A DNA stretch of 64,000 nucleotides from Clarireedia homoeocarpa. Taxonomy: Eukaryota; Ascomycota; Leotiomycetes; Helotiales; Rutstroemiaceae. How positions within the stretch are numbered: the first letter of the stretch is position 1; the number at the start of each line of letters is the position of its first letter. The notes below the pieces were generated by a model. It was given only the letters and a program-made list of their open reading frames with translations. It made no database searches and had not been told where the DNA came from. The DNA lies in the NCBI GenBank assembly GCA_001465935.1, contig LNKV01000022.1:1-64000 (forward strand), given 5' to 3'. Position numbers and translations under genes: made by a program. This document shows positions 46,301 through 58,146 of the stretch, in pieces.

Positions 46301-49300
46301 TACGATATCAGTGTTACACAAGCTTGGTTCATCCGCGTTGTTCTGGTGCGTGGGGGGGCCAAAATCTGGTAGCGAATCTTGTGCTACGCGGCACAGTAAA
46401 CCGCTTTTTGTGCACTACTTTCTTATCTGTTCATGGTCGTGCAGGAACCGAATGAACCGAGGAATTCGCGGCTTTTTAATTATAAATCAAAAAGTAACTC
46501 GATATGTAGTTGCAAGCATTCCCCACACCCGACCATTATCTGAGTACATCCTGATACATGCAATAAAAAGCAATGTATATCGAAGCTACTGATGACGGCT
46601 GAAGATCATTCTGCCGCGTCTGTTAATCACTTTGATGACCGTAGGGATGAGGATCGAATCCAGTTAAAAAGCTGCTCTTCATGGAGAAGTTTCAGGTTCA
46701 TAGTCGAGAGAGTTTCTAGCTAACAATCAGTGCTTATAGTTTTGTCTTAGTCTGGTTTCAGCATAAATCTTAAGTATCACATGATCTTCCTCATCTTTCT
46801 CAAAGTAAGTCACTATTAGAAGGAGGACCTACGTACTCGCCAGTGACATCTGTCTTATTTTCGTAGTAAGGTAACAAACTCACTACCTTCGTCTTCATCA
46901 AACCCTCGGCCATCACGCCCGAGCGTACATAACCCTTTCTTTATCCTCATTCCCCGCATTTGTTCCTTACATCTCCATTCTCTGATTCACGTACCTGCTT
47001 CTGATTGATTTTCCCTTGTCATACGTCTATGCAGAGAAAAGGCCTTTGCTAGGTTTCATTAGCTGTTGAATGTGTAGCTTTATCTTGGTACCTACGTGCT
47101 GCCTCGGAAAACAAATTATAAAGAAGGTTTGAAGCTTCATGAAAGAAGGACTAGGAACGACGCATTCTAGTCGCATTCTAGTGCCTCATACTATTATTGT
47201 TGTTCTGTGATTACTTCTATACCACGTTTGCGCCCGCTTCACAAGTACTTTCTCGTCGGCGACAGCAGCTGATAGACAACCTCTAGTCCGAGGGCTGAAG
47301 CACCGTCTTGCAACTCTATCACGCACGGACATAGCTTTATTTCCTTCTCACCTCGTGGGTACTTTCTGATGGCCTAGCTGCAGTAGTTGGTTGAGAAGGT
47401 GAAGTTACAAGATTAGGACACTATGTACACACAGACATTTAAGATGGCCCTTTTGGCCACCACGTTCGTTTCTTTAACCTCACAAACGTCCTCTTCGCCA
47501 CTGCACTGACACGATAAGTCGAACCAGTTCATCACACCCTCAAATTTCGTTCCCATCTTGACACTATCCTAATTCCCTGCATGATCATCGGCACCATCAT
47601 CCACGATGAGTCAATATACCTCCTAATGCTCGGAATCGTACCCACGGGACGGAGGGGCCAGCACGCACGTTTTCTTAACTCCTTCACATATACATGTTCG
47701 TACGGCAGTTCATTGACGAGCAAATAGTATCAATTTCTCAAAGTGAGGGGTCACTGCTCTGCATTGCATTACATTGCAGTCGATCTCAAATCCTCCGAAC
47801 GTGCCGGAAAGATACTAAATCAGGACCTCTACGTTATGGGTGACGCCTCTACGGAGAATTTTCCGTACCTGCGCCGCGTATCTACCTATTATATGCGTTG
47901 GGCTTTTGCCGGAAGACCTCAGTCGTGTCTAAATGGAGATTTATTAATTGGGTGCAAGGAAACTGCTTGGAAGAGAATGTTTATGGCCGCACTACGCTGC
48001 AGGTCGGGTTATTGACGTCCATCCATATCAGAGCCAAGCAAACAATACTCCGACTCTGTTATGCGTGTTTGTGATAGAGAGCTGAAACTGAGTCCTTCTT
48101 CGCTCTCTGTGGCGTGCGAGGTCTCACTTCTTCTTTGTTGTACTCTCGTAGGATCGGTATCCCCACTGTCGGTGGCGGACAAGCAATAAACTCACATTCT
48201 AGAGCAAATAAGCCATGCCATCGCAATATCGTAAGCTAACATCCGCTCAAGCACTTACTTTTCTGCTAGTATCCATTCGTCCACCTGGAACTTTCTCAGA
48301 TCCTCAATAATTTCCAGTGTCCACTCCAATGTCTACCGTCCACTGTATTCCGCTCCTTTCTATCCACCCACACAAAACCACGACCCTTCTAGTCCAAGAA
48401 CCAGGAATCGTTGTCCTGACTCCGGGGTACCCATCTCTTTTTCTCAACACCTTCATGAATACAGCAATCCGGATACGATTTACTAGTCCCCTATCTCCAG
48501 GTAGTCCCTAAATTCAATCTCCTCCACTCAGTCTTTTCCCTAAACCTCACCGCTGAGTCGATATATTTTACTGACAGCCTCACCTCCATTCCATACACTA
48601 CAGTAAGACCAAACAGCCACACACACAGCAGCGAAATCCACCAACCGGGGACACTATCCCTCTGTATCCGTACCACTAGAACAACCTACCTACCTACCTA
48701 CAGTAGTGTCTGCTATAAACTCTAAACCGTGGCGTCTCTTTTTCCTTATTGCGCTGACTGCTGTGTTGTGTTGTACACGAAAAAGAGAATATACTCATCC
48801 TGGTTTCGTTTTACGGCATTCGCGCTTTTGGAGTGTTTGGGAAAAGGAACTATCACCTAGTTAATTTTTATTTCGTTGTTTTTTCTTGAAAATGAGGTAC
48901 AAGCTAAGCTGATGCCAGCTGGATAAATTAACAATCTAGTCAGGCAGAATTCATTTACTTTGAAAACTTGAAATAGTCACTGCTAAAATCCGACCGAAAA
49001 GGTATGTACATCGCTGTCGCCGTCTATGCCGTACCTAGAACCCCACAAATCTAGCCCGGGCCAGATCGACCCATGACTTTCCTTACAGCTGCTGTGAGAA
49101 GATCACCAAGGAAAGTGCCTACATATCCCCAATCTCCTATCTCATGTCGATCTGATATCCAGTCCCCTCTCTTCTCCTCAAAAGAAAATGATATCCCCAC
49201 CACACCACTCGACAAACCCCGAGACATATTACCCAATTACAACGCACATCTACTCTTCCCCTAACACAGGCCTAAAAACCCCAATGAAAAAAGGAGAAAC

Positions 49301-51678
49301 CTACCCCAATGAACTCCCTTACCAGCTCTCCCAGCATCTTCCCAGTCGATCCTTCGCCGCTCCCACATAAAACCAGCCACACAGTGCAGGTATTCTTTTC
49401 AGCCTTCCTGCCTACGCCTGCTCCAGTAAATACAGTACAGTAGTCAAGTCACACAGCATGTAAATCATACATCCGGATGATCCTCGAGCTACTTTCCGGA
49501 GCAGGCAGTTTCCGCCCCGCTAATATCAATCCCAGTCGACGATCGTGTTGTGATTGAATGAGCCGCCTTTTTCGACTGCGCGCTCCATGGCTGGGCTGCA
49601 CAAGCAAAGATAGATTATGCACGATATCGCAGTCTAGGGACGTGTAAAGAAACATGTGTAAGTTAAACTTTGGGTTAATGCACCGTAGAAACAAATGACT
49701 AAAAGAGACAAGGTACGGTGAAGCGGTACATGTGCGAAAGCCGACGCCCCGAATAAGAGCGATTGATTATACGATGTGCGTCGGACGGTGGACGCAGAGC
49801 TTTGCTGGATGTGGACGTGGTGTGTGGAGAATGCAACTGCAAGCGCACGCATCATGGCAACAACGTCATACTCTTATTTTGTTCCTGTATCGTATCGTAC
49901 CGCATCGCATCTCCCGGTCTAATGCAATGCAGATAGATGGCAAATGGTGGTGCTTTCCTCTAACTTCATGCGTTGCCGTTGCTCTGGCATGATTGATGAC
50001 ACATACATAGGTGTAGTGAATGTTTTGTAATCATTGAATTTTGAGCATGACAGTGGCGGAAGTACATCATCGAATCAGAACGTGTTACACAAGCGTACCA
50101 GCCTCCAACGAGGCGCACATCTAGAGCCCCTCTTTTCATTCCGCTAACTTCCGTAAAGAGTCGCTCTCTCTGTGTACCATGTTCCATGTCCACACACTGC
50201 ACATGTTTGCCTGTCCAGAAAAGGATGATACCTGTAACGACGCAGGTGTTCCCTTCTCTTCCCAAACCAAACCCCAACGTCTTGTTTCCCGTTTTCTTCT
50301 TGGCTCATGGCCCTGATACCGGTTTGTAGTCTCACCGTGCTTCTATGAAGTTAGTTTGGCTCCAATACTCCAAGTGAGCGTACTCCCACCGTCTATCCGT
50401 ATTGTATACCCACCGTAACCTATTCCACACTTGTATTGAAACAGAAACACGAGAAACGCTGCTCCTTCCTCGCTCCTGTATCACAATTAAAGGGCCATCA
50501 CCACCTCCACTCGGCTTCCTCGTTCGAGCAACCTAACCTACACAGTGCAGCGGTACCACACATACATACATGCCTACGTACAATACAATACAGTATAAGG
50601 GATCCCGTCTCCGCACTCCATCCACTAGCTCCGTATGAAATCATCTGCCCATAAGCCCTGTTCCTGAACCAAGCTGGTGCAGAATTTGGGAGCCTGCAAA
50701 ACCAAAGTTTGGTACGCTAGGAGATAAGTATACGGACTAGACTATTCCGTATGAGTATGGACAGAAACAGAGCAGATGCTCCGCACAAAGCACCGGAGAT
50801 TCTACTCGTATTGGCAATGTGGCAATCTTATGATGTAGTCAGGTGAAATGATGATCTGGCTCATGGGCGTGAAGTTTCTGTTCCCCAATATTTGTCGTTG
50901 ATCGGAGGGCAAGTGTACTCGTGATGCTCGTTCACAGGAATAGTGCGCCGGTGGAGTGGGGACTCGCAAGAAACGACAGGAAAGGCTCTAGCTTCGAAGG
51001 CCATTTCGTTTTCTGCTGGAGCAGAAGCACTGGCTTCTGCCCGCCGTCGACCCGTGTCATCAACATCGATGGTTTTTGTTACAGGATGGCTCTCATCTTC
51101 TCGTCAAGTGAGTTGATCTGCGTTAAGGAGGAGGAGAGATGTTGCTCAGACGCGGCCCCACGGCCCTTATCGAGATAAGAGGTGGCCCTTTCAGCCAGCC
51201 GGATTCCGAAGCGGAATAACGCCCGTTTTCAACGGCCATACTGCCGCAACAGGATGAAGTTGATGAGCGTTGATCCTGCAGTGAGGTATATGCTACGCAC
51301 CTGGAACTAGTCGTCTACCTCACCATGACAGGATCGGCTCAGTTCAGGGAGAGGTAGGAAGGAATTTGCCAAGATGAGGGTTTGCCGTCTGCCGGCAAGA
51401 CTCCGAAATTCTTGTTCCTGGCCGTGTGAAGAGCTCCGTGATCTGCTTGCTTGCTTGCTCCGACCCCACCGTACAATTGGCCTTCTCTGGGTTATCCCCA
51501 TGCCTGTACCGCCTCGCCTCATTTCACAGCAAGAACCCTGTGTAAGGGAAGAGGTGCAGATATTACAGCAATTGCATATGGGCCAACAGATTGCCATTAA
51601 AGGGACGCTTTGACACCATATCACGACCATGGCGGTGACTTTGAAGGGTAGGTTACATGCGTCAGATGACCGCACGCA

Positions 51679-51726
51679 GATCTGTACAGCTAGCTTGTTA
51701 TTGATCTGTACAGGCTAGCTTGTTAT
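51679..51726. repeat. 24-bp tandem duplication
   Basis: Two adjacent copies (51679-51702 and 51703-51726) share GATCTGTACAG followed by CTAGCTTGTTAT; the second has one extra G after the shared 11 bases and loses a terminal T. Each copy includes the palindrome CTGTACAG. Confidence 0.9.
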
Positions 51727-52221
51727 GGGGAAAGAATTGCTGCAACGGGAAGGCCATGGTGATAAACAAAAGTATATCATTATCATCCATTCAGAAGGCG
51801 AGATGTATACAATGTCTCTCGAGAATAAACGTCCTAGCGTGTATACTGTGGATAATATGTATGTATCGTGGTGCCCGGGAATCTTGTTGACATGATACGT
51901 ACCCCTTGAAAAAACTCCTGTCGAGAAAATTCTGAGGCAATGATCGATTGGACACATAACGTGTTAGGAGATGTATGATTGGGCTTCCACGTTGCGATGT
52001 CTCGAACGCCTGACACGGAGTATTTTGGCCGAATCAAAGACCTTTCCCATTCTGGGACTTGCAATTTGTGGTAATCATACGATCTATCTCAAAGAGGCAT
52101 TTAATCGGCAACTCCCAACTCCATATTTGTGAAAACGAAATGCAGGTGGAAAGGAAGCACAGCAAAACAGAGCAAAACAAAACAGAGCAAAGCAGGAAGC
52201 AGAATTGCACCGGTTTGCCGT

Positions 52222-52242
52222 GGCGGCGGCGGCGGCGGCGGC
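52222..52242. repeat. (GGC)7 trinucleotide microsatellite
   Basis: Seven exact GGC units run without interruption. About 55 bp further on is the TTTTC-type repeat, and about 60 bp before it an A/G-rich block repeats CAAAACAGAG. Three simple-sequence types thus cluster within 200 bp. Confidence 0.95.
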
Positions 52243-52295
52243 ATCGTGAGGAAATGCAAAATCGGAAATCGGGCGGGCAGACTAGACTTCTGTCT

Positions 52296-52327
52296 TGCTT
52301 TTCTTTTCTTTTCTTTTCTTTTTCTTT
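52296..52327. repeat. (TTTTC)n microsatellite
   Basis: About six imperfect TTTTC units form a pyrimidine-only strand of roughly 30 bases. No coding sequence is associated. Confidence 0.85.
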
Positions 52328-52828
52328 GATTCGGTCATCACTTTAACGAAAGAACGCAAGAAGTCGCGAAGGAAAAAGAAAAATACATACATCTCGCATC
52401 TGAAGTCCGCGCGAACCAGCATATACGAAGCCGGAAACGGGCAGGCACCGCAACGGCGCCTGCAACCGACCCGATCGTGCATCCTACATGTACATGGCTC
52501 TGCAGCATCGTGGCAAAGAATGGTGGTTCAAGTGAAATCCCGTGCGACTGTAGTAAATGCAGAGTACCGTCGTAGCCAGCTCGCTCAATCAATCCAGTCA
52601 ATTGACTCGTATGAATTATTTTTTGCTTCTTTCGGCCAAATGTGATACCGGGACATATCTTCCCTTTCTCGGCTTGCGTCCCGATTCAAAGGTATGTATG
52701 CTGTGAGCCGAATCAAGTTATTATGTGTCGCATGTTAGTCATGGGTTGTTATTGGCAGCCTGTTTTATAGAAAATGAGGCTGTGGTAGGATTCCCGTCCC
52801 TTCCATCCCCATCCGTCCATCCGTCGGT

Positions 52829-52866
52829 AACGGTGACAAGGTGCTGGAACGGTGACAAGGAGCTGG
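52829..52866. repeat. 19-bp tandem duplication
   Basis: AACGGTGACAAGGTGCTGG (52829-52847) is followed directly by a copy with a single T-to-A change (52848-52866). A CCATCCGT-type short repeat sits immediately before it. Confidence 0.93.
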
Positions 52867-54125
52867 AACGGGGACTAAAAGGAGTATTTACCACAATACC
52901 AGGGTTTCAAATCCTTTCAATATGATCATAATTCCTGGCGCATTAAGCAATATGTCGGCTTGGGGCGAACCGCTGCAATGCTGCATGAAATTGTCAAAAT
53001 GATCTTAGCTAGGTCGAGTCGGCGCAGGAAGTTTCGCATGCGTTTTCCATGAGCGTTTCATTTCATGGCACACTAAAGCATGGGGGGCATCTGGATGAGA
53101 GGTTGCGAGTGCAATCGAAAGGTCGTTCTCAAAGGCACTGTGCAACAGTTGACATCTATCTGCAAGTTTAGAGTATTTGGGGTGGCCCCTTGGGATTGAG
53201 TTGTCCAAAGTAGAAGAACTTGCGAGTAATACCAGGGAATAACATGATATATGGGCGAGACGACCTTGAAAAAATCCATGCTGGTGATACTGGTTGGCTA
53301 TTGAATGGCAATTTTTACGCTTTGAAGGTGGTATTGATCGTGGGGGTACATCACTTGGATGTTGTGTGATTATGCATGGAATGTACGATGCAACATCGGA
53401 ATAAGCATATAGTTTGTCGTAAAAAGCTCATACCTGAATTTACTTTTAATGGTTCAAGATGCGTGATTGATACATATGCACATAATCTGGCAAGACAATA
53501 TGCTTGATTGGTAGTAGATCCACAAGATTCGCAGTGCTAGATGCCCTGTATCAATCAAATAGACTTTCAATAACTGCTAGTGAACACGAATTATGACATT
53601 GAACTGCTGGTGATTGTTTGGACATGGCTGCACGGCAGTACTCCCAAGCGGCATCTTTTCCAGGTCGAAGTCGGCAGAACTGTAGATCTTGCGTCAGAAT
53701 CTCTCCCATGAGCGAAGCACTATCCCTGCGTGCATTCGGCTGCCGCCTCACATTTCCCAAGTCACTGGGATACCCAGTTAAATAGTCTCGTATCTGCAAA
53801 ACTATCCTTTCATTTTCAAGTTTGGATGTGAAGAAAGTATAATCTACCCTGATTTTGAGATTACATGAGGTCCAGAACACGGGAGGCTGTCCGCACTCAA
53901 TTCTTAAGTATCACGATTCATGATCTGCGACGCCATGCTGATCCCCTTCGTGCATCATTCCTTGGTTCTATTATTATACTTGAAGCTTTGGATAGTCGTC
54001 ATGTTCCCCCGCGTGGGGAGAGGAGCGGTGAGATAGGGGCCAATAGTCAATCTGTGTATGAGGTGGAGGTATCGACTATGAGGTTTTGAGCAGCCACCAG
54101 GCATCATAGACAGCTGAAAACTAAG

Positions 54126-54331
54126 CATTTGATGGATATCCTCGTCGATGATGTAGGTAGCATCGGGAAACGCGCCTCTGTATTGACGGAGAAACTCGAC
54201 ACTAGATGAGGGGTGGTCGATGTGATAACATTTGATGGATATCCTCGCCGATGAGGCAGGTGGCACTGAGGAGACGTGCCTCTCTATTAATGCAGAAAAT
54301 TGACATTAGACGAGGGGCGGTCAAATTGGAA
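54126..54331. repeat. 103-bp imperfect tandem duplication
   Basis: Two units of about 103 bp (54126-54228 and 54229-54331) share CATTTGATGGATATCCTCG, GATGA-G-AGGT, CGCCTCT-TATT and GA-GAGGGG-GGTC blocks. Many differences are transitions. On the minus strand both units translate across the same frame into GEDIHQML / DEDIHQML-type peptides, so the unit may derive from coding sequence, but stops prevent a continuous frame. Confidence 0.88.
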
Positions 54332-55334
54332 GGAGCAAAGGAACCGCCTCCGCGGAGACCACTACATGCTCAAGACGCATGATTCGCATACAAGTAGGAA
54401 CAGATTGGAATGATAGTGATTTAGTATCCTATCTAATATGTTGGGACTGCCTTAGTGGACTGCCCTTTTTTTCTAAGTGGTCTCTCCAAGCACAAATGCC
54501 ACTGCTAAATACAGAGTGGCCCATGGTGTGTGTCCATACTTTTGAATATATACAGATGATTCAGAAGACTTTTGAGACAGAAACTGGATTTATGCATGAT
54601 TTTCCTCTTGAAGATCGACGTCGAACAGAACCCCTTTCCATGTCCGCCTTTAGGACGCCATTAATGAACACTATTAACGAACACCATTGTTGAGGAGGAC
54701 GATTGCTCTCTCTCTCTCTTTTTTTCTTTTGTTCAAGTAAACAAAATTGAAATAAGTTCTGAAATAGATGCACAGAAAGAAATGCTATGGAACGGCAACG
54801 TAGGCCTGGCAGGGTGATACCAGGGAGCACACAAGATAGGGTTCAAGGACAAGGAAATGGAGTGATATTTAACAAAGGAATCAGGAACTAGAAATAAGAC
54901 GTTGCGTGAAGAGCCAGATATGACGGAGGAGATTGGGCTCTTCTTATAGGGATCATCCTTGGCCCTCCACCCCTCCTCCTATGGTCGATTGTCCTAGTAC
55001 TACTACGTGGCCTATGTGTGTTGGCTTACTATGTGGCTAACCTGTGCCGTTATATGCTATAACTAACGGTATGCCGATGAATGTGTCATCAAACGCCGCG
55101 TAAATAATGCATCGTTATTGCCTCAACAGAAACCGAAAGGTTTGTAGCATGGAGGAATGCCGGTCTACAGATCGGGATGAGGCCATCTACGACGAGCACT
55201 AAAGACGAGGTAAGTGCCAGGAACCAATTCTTGAGGGATCTGGGCGGGCCACTAGTCATGGCCCTATCAGGATCTGCTTCCAGATCAGGTATGGATGGTT
55301 TGCGTGGTTGAGAAGTGATCCCTTGCGTTTTAGC

Positions 55335-55880
55335 TCATATGGTTTCCAAGACTTCAAGCACGAAGAAGCCCAGAAAGACCAATGGCAAGAAGGTCATGCT
55401 GATACTTGGCTCACGGTTAGTTGTTTCTACCAAGACCTTCCCACATAATTGCGACATGTGAAACAATGCCATTATAGCAAGGCTTGTAAGAATACCAAGT
55501 AAAGAATAACTATCCGCTGGTTAGTTCAGACATTATCAAAAATGAGAAATAAAGCTAAGGTGTCATACATTTTCCCTACATCCAACTCCACAGCGCCTTG
55601 GTAAGAAAAAGGTAAGGTATATATCAACCACGCCATCCAGGTCCTATAAACAGCATTAGCCGGTACCGTGATATTACGAAATAGAGAGCTACCCAGGTAA
55701 GAGACAAGGATATCTTTCTAGGTTCACATAATCCTTAATCTGAGTATACCCTGCGCCGCACAGCAGGAAGCAGACAACGACAGGCAGTCGACGCTTTAGA
55801 GAGTGGAAGATACGGCACATCAACAGGGAACCGCCGATGAGAAACACTAGCGGGGTAAAGTCTAGAAGCAAGGGCTCCAT
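55335..55880 (-). CDS. Unrecognised multi-helix membrane protein
   Basis: Three exons (55693-55880, 55569-55643, 55335-55509) splice in frame to 145 aa. Introns of 49 and 59 nt have good ends and branch sites GCTAATG and GAACTAACC. Hydrophobic helices are visible: LVFLIGGSLLMCRIF; VVVCFLLCGAGY; AWLIYTLPF; LLGILTSLAIMALF; and FLPLVFLGFFVLEVL, the last ending at the C-terminus. I do not recognise a family. The frame stays open upstream of ATG 55880 to about 56020, encoding a Ser/Thr-rich stretch (TSSATTLDAITGTASAG, GSSTSGPNTAAP) behind a possible acceptor, so the true N-terminus may be further upstream and the model partial. Two intact introns with matching phases argue that this is a real gene, not chance. 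Confidence 0.65.
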
Positions 55881-56100
55881 TCGAGACTTAACCTCTTCCC
55901 AAAATATGACGGGGGCAGCAGTATTCGGACCTGAAGTCGAGGAACCTATGCCGGCACTTGCCGTACCAGTTATCGCATCGAGTGTTGTGGCTGAAGAGGT
56001 TTTTGAGACCGGTGTAGACTTTTATTCTCAATGCAATACCTGCCGATATCTGAGTCAAACCCAACATTTACGTTCACCGACCTTCTAGCAATACACTGTG

Positions 56101-56669
56101 ATGGAACCTCCAAGCATGGCAACGACCGGTTGCGACCGGGTAGAAACAGAATCGCATCAGCAACCAGGGTTCGATGTCATTGCAGTATGTGGACTGGCGT
56201 TGTCGCATATCAAATTCCTTGCAAAGCTTTTGGATGTGGCAGTGGGGACCCTCCCAGTGCGAACTGGAACCTCCGAGCCGTCTATATTTACGATACATAT
56301 ATGGGAAGCTTATATTCGTATATGAGACTCTATCCAACGAAAGAAAAACATCAGAAGAGAAGAAGCGACCGATCGTATTCGTTGCCCACAGCTGTGGGGC
56401 AGATATTCTTCATAAAGCACTTCAACGATTGCGCAATTGCAACCCTGAAGCAATCTTCAATTCAACATCAGGAATGCTACTAGTGGACGCTGACTCGACT
56501 ACCACGTGGGTACGAAAAGAGGAGATATCACGAATTTTGGAAAAACCAAGAGTCCTCTACAAAGAGCACTGGATCACCAAAGGTATGAGAACAGATCGCA
56601 GTGTGCGCTTTTTGTATGAGCTTTGTCTTCCCCCCAGATTGCTTGTATAATTCCAATGAATACGTTTAA
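56101..56669 (+). CDS. Truncated serine-hydrolase-like protein
   Basis: Three exons (56101-56184, 56243-56582, 56638-56669) give 151 aa. The introns of 58 and 55 nt have GTATGT and GTATGA donors. PGFDVIA near residue 24 and RPIVFVAHSCGADILHKALQ near residues 75-95 match the start and nucleophile elbow (G/A-H-S-x-G) of the alpha/beta-hydrolase domain found at the N-terminus of many fungal NLR and ankyrin proteins. IFNSTSGMLLV fits the following strand (usually STxGIxFLGTPHRG), but the GTPHRG part is gone. The catalytic Asp/His region is missing, so it is truncated or decayed. Reading through the first intron restores CGLAL after DVIAV, closer to the family's HGL, so the splicing is uncertain. 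It lies head-to-head with the minus-strand membrane gene. Confidence 0.5.
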
Positions 56670-57213
56670 ACCCACAAATTCACTGCGAAGCTTCTCCTTC
56701 ACCACACAGCTATTCAATGCATGGCTAGTAAGTCCGATATCCAGGTCAACTTTGACACTAGGGATGCTCACACATACCAAGAAGCAGGAAACTGGATATG
56801 AGATTGAGCTTCCCCTCTTTCTCGCCAACCCAGATCCCAACACCTTCATGCATGCCACGATGATGTATGGTATCTTTGCTATGGTCTATTTCATCCTGCA
56901 CAATCACCATAGATACCAGCATTCATTGGCCACTTCGAGCATCGTGGCCAGCATAATCTTTTCTTTCTGGTCCCAGCCTCACAGTGGAGCCATCCGTGCT
57001 ATCACGACGACTATGCCGATGTTTCTAAGCTTTACCTTAGGATTCAGCAACGCGCTGCACTCACTTGTCGGCCCCAGATCATATACTAAAGAGGAGAGAG
57101 TCTGTCGTGCTTTGGATCTCTGGGCTTCTGAATTGATGAATGTAAACACTTCTGATGTCGATGAAAAGGATAGCATGGAAAAGAATTCCTTGTCTAATTC
57201 TGTATTAGTTTGA
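56656..57213 (+). CDS. Unrecognised membrane protein
   Basis: An open frame of 185 aa begins at ATG 56656, 14 bases before the stop of the hydrolase-like model and in another frame. Three hydrophobic segments are visible: MMYGIFAMVYFILHN; SLATSSIVASIIFSFW; and AITTTMPMFLSFTLGFS. A charged, Ser-rich tail ends the protein (NTSDVDEKDSMEKNS). The first 50 residues are polar (THTKKQETGYEIELPLFLAN). I do not recognise a family. It could be the distal part of the upstream hydrolase-like gene if the splice pattern differs from mine. Continuity over 185 codons and membrane-like composition support coding, but no intron evidence is available. Confidence 0.5.
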   Translation: MNTFKPTNSLRSFSFTTQLFNAWLVSPISRSTLTLGMLTHTKKQETGYEIELPLFLANPDPNTFMHATMMYGIFAMVYFILHNHHRYQHSLATSSIVASIIFSFWSQPHSGAIRAITTTMPMFLSFTLGFSNALHSLVGPRSYTKEERVCRALDLWASELMNVNTSDVDEKDSMEKNSLSNSVLV

Positions 57214-58146
57214 TTGACTGCGAGCAAATAGCCTTCTCTGACGTGGATATACTAGCCACGACCCTCCGAAGACTCCAAATTGGATTTTCCTTTGTATCTG
57301 ACGGCGTATGGTATTCGAGTGTGCGATGGTATTCGAGTGCGCAATGGTTTTCAAGTGTGCAGGCATCTTTGCTTATTTTCTGCTTCATTTCTGTTTTCTA
57401 ATTTATGCAGGAATTCGCGAAAAGTATTCGCAAAACCTGGTTGCATGTCATGTTGGAAGAAGAAATATATATTGTATGTTTCACTTTCGAGGTCAAGTGG
57501 AGAATGCGATGACAGTGCGCGGAGAGTGGAGACGGAGACAATGACCGAAACTCAGTTTCTGTTATTCACTGGATTGACGTCAAATTTGCCAAAAACCTAA
57601 TAACTTAGAACTACGAGTGCTGTAAACATAAACGTAAATATAAAACATAAAACATAAATACAATGCGTTGGTAAGAAGCAAACATGAGGAGCACGTGCTT
57701 ATCCAAAGAGTACCTCACGGCGTAGATGTTAATTACAATGAAGCATGGCGACGGCTACTCTTAGTACCATCTGCAGTTGGATTCGTCTTACCCATCCGTT
57801 TCGAAACATCGACACTGTATTGGGACCCACTCTTAAGGTCCAGGTAGACATTAATTTGTTTGGTGCAAGTGAACGGTAAACATAATATAAGTGGATTGGG
57901 CAATCTCGACGCAAACCTTGGGGCGCTGGATCTGCAGTTCTTGGTTGAGGGATCGTATATTTGCGAAACAAACAGGGAAGGGGTACACTCCATGATGTCT
58001 CTAATTCTCCTAGGCCGAGGATGGAAATACTCTCACTATTGAGCCTAAACACATAATGCATATTATACACAAGCTACCCCTCAGTAGTAACACTCCAAAG
58101 CAAATCCGCCATAGCCACTCCGACTAGATCCCATTCAATTGGTATA
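57214..58146. other. Spacer with 18-bp triple repeat; helicase 3' region
   Basis: This 0.9-kb spacer holds the 3' flank of the membrane ORF, an 18-bp triple repeat (57308-57361) and, on its right, the 3' UTR of the RING helicase. A minus-strand frame at 57993-57733 (86 codons) has plausible codons but no family signature. An A-rich run of AACATAAA copies lies near 57640. Confidence 0.4.
57308..57361. repeat. 18-bp repeat, three units
   Basis: ATGGTATTCGAGTGTGCG and two close copies (57326-57343, 57344-57361) are head to tail. On plus they read MVFECA-MVFECA-MVFKCA and on minus (LEYHRT)-like hexapeptides. The period equals that of the 11.1-kb minisatellite but the sequence is unrelated. Confidence 0.93.

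Larger units (their letters stand above)
37416..55334. other. ~18-kb gene-poor region upstream of the C2H2 factor
   Basis: I find no convincing protein gene here. Open frames are short (nearly all under 110 codons), fall on all six frames and show no domain or coherent splice chain. The longest, minus 40167-39625 (180 codons), has no family signature. GC content looks ordinary rather than AT-rich, so this is not a typical mutated repeat island, and no transposase, RT or tRNA was seen. Distinct content includes a TATATATA run just before the factor's ATG, a CT-rich tract at about 39140-39210, microsatellites at 52.2-52.3 kb, a (CTAC)-type run near 48685 and several short tandem duplications listed separately. 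Long promoter, non-coding RNA genes or unrecognised small genes remain possible. Confidence 0.55.

Noticed and set aside
46640..46680. tRNA-like T-arm string (GGATCGAATCC) in the gene-poor region
   Set aside because: No acceptor, D or anticodon stems can be formed around it.
57733..57993. 86-codon minus-strand frame downstream of the RING helicase
   Set aside because: It lies in the expected 3' UTR and has no recognisable domain; kept only as a note in the spacer entry.
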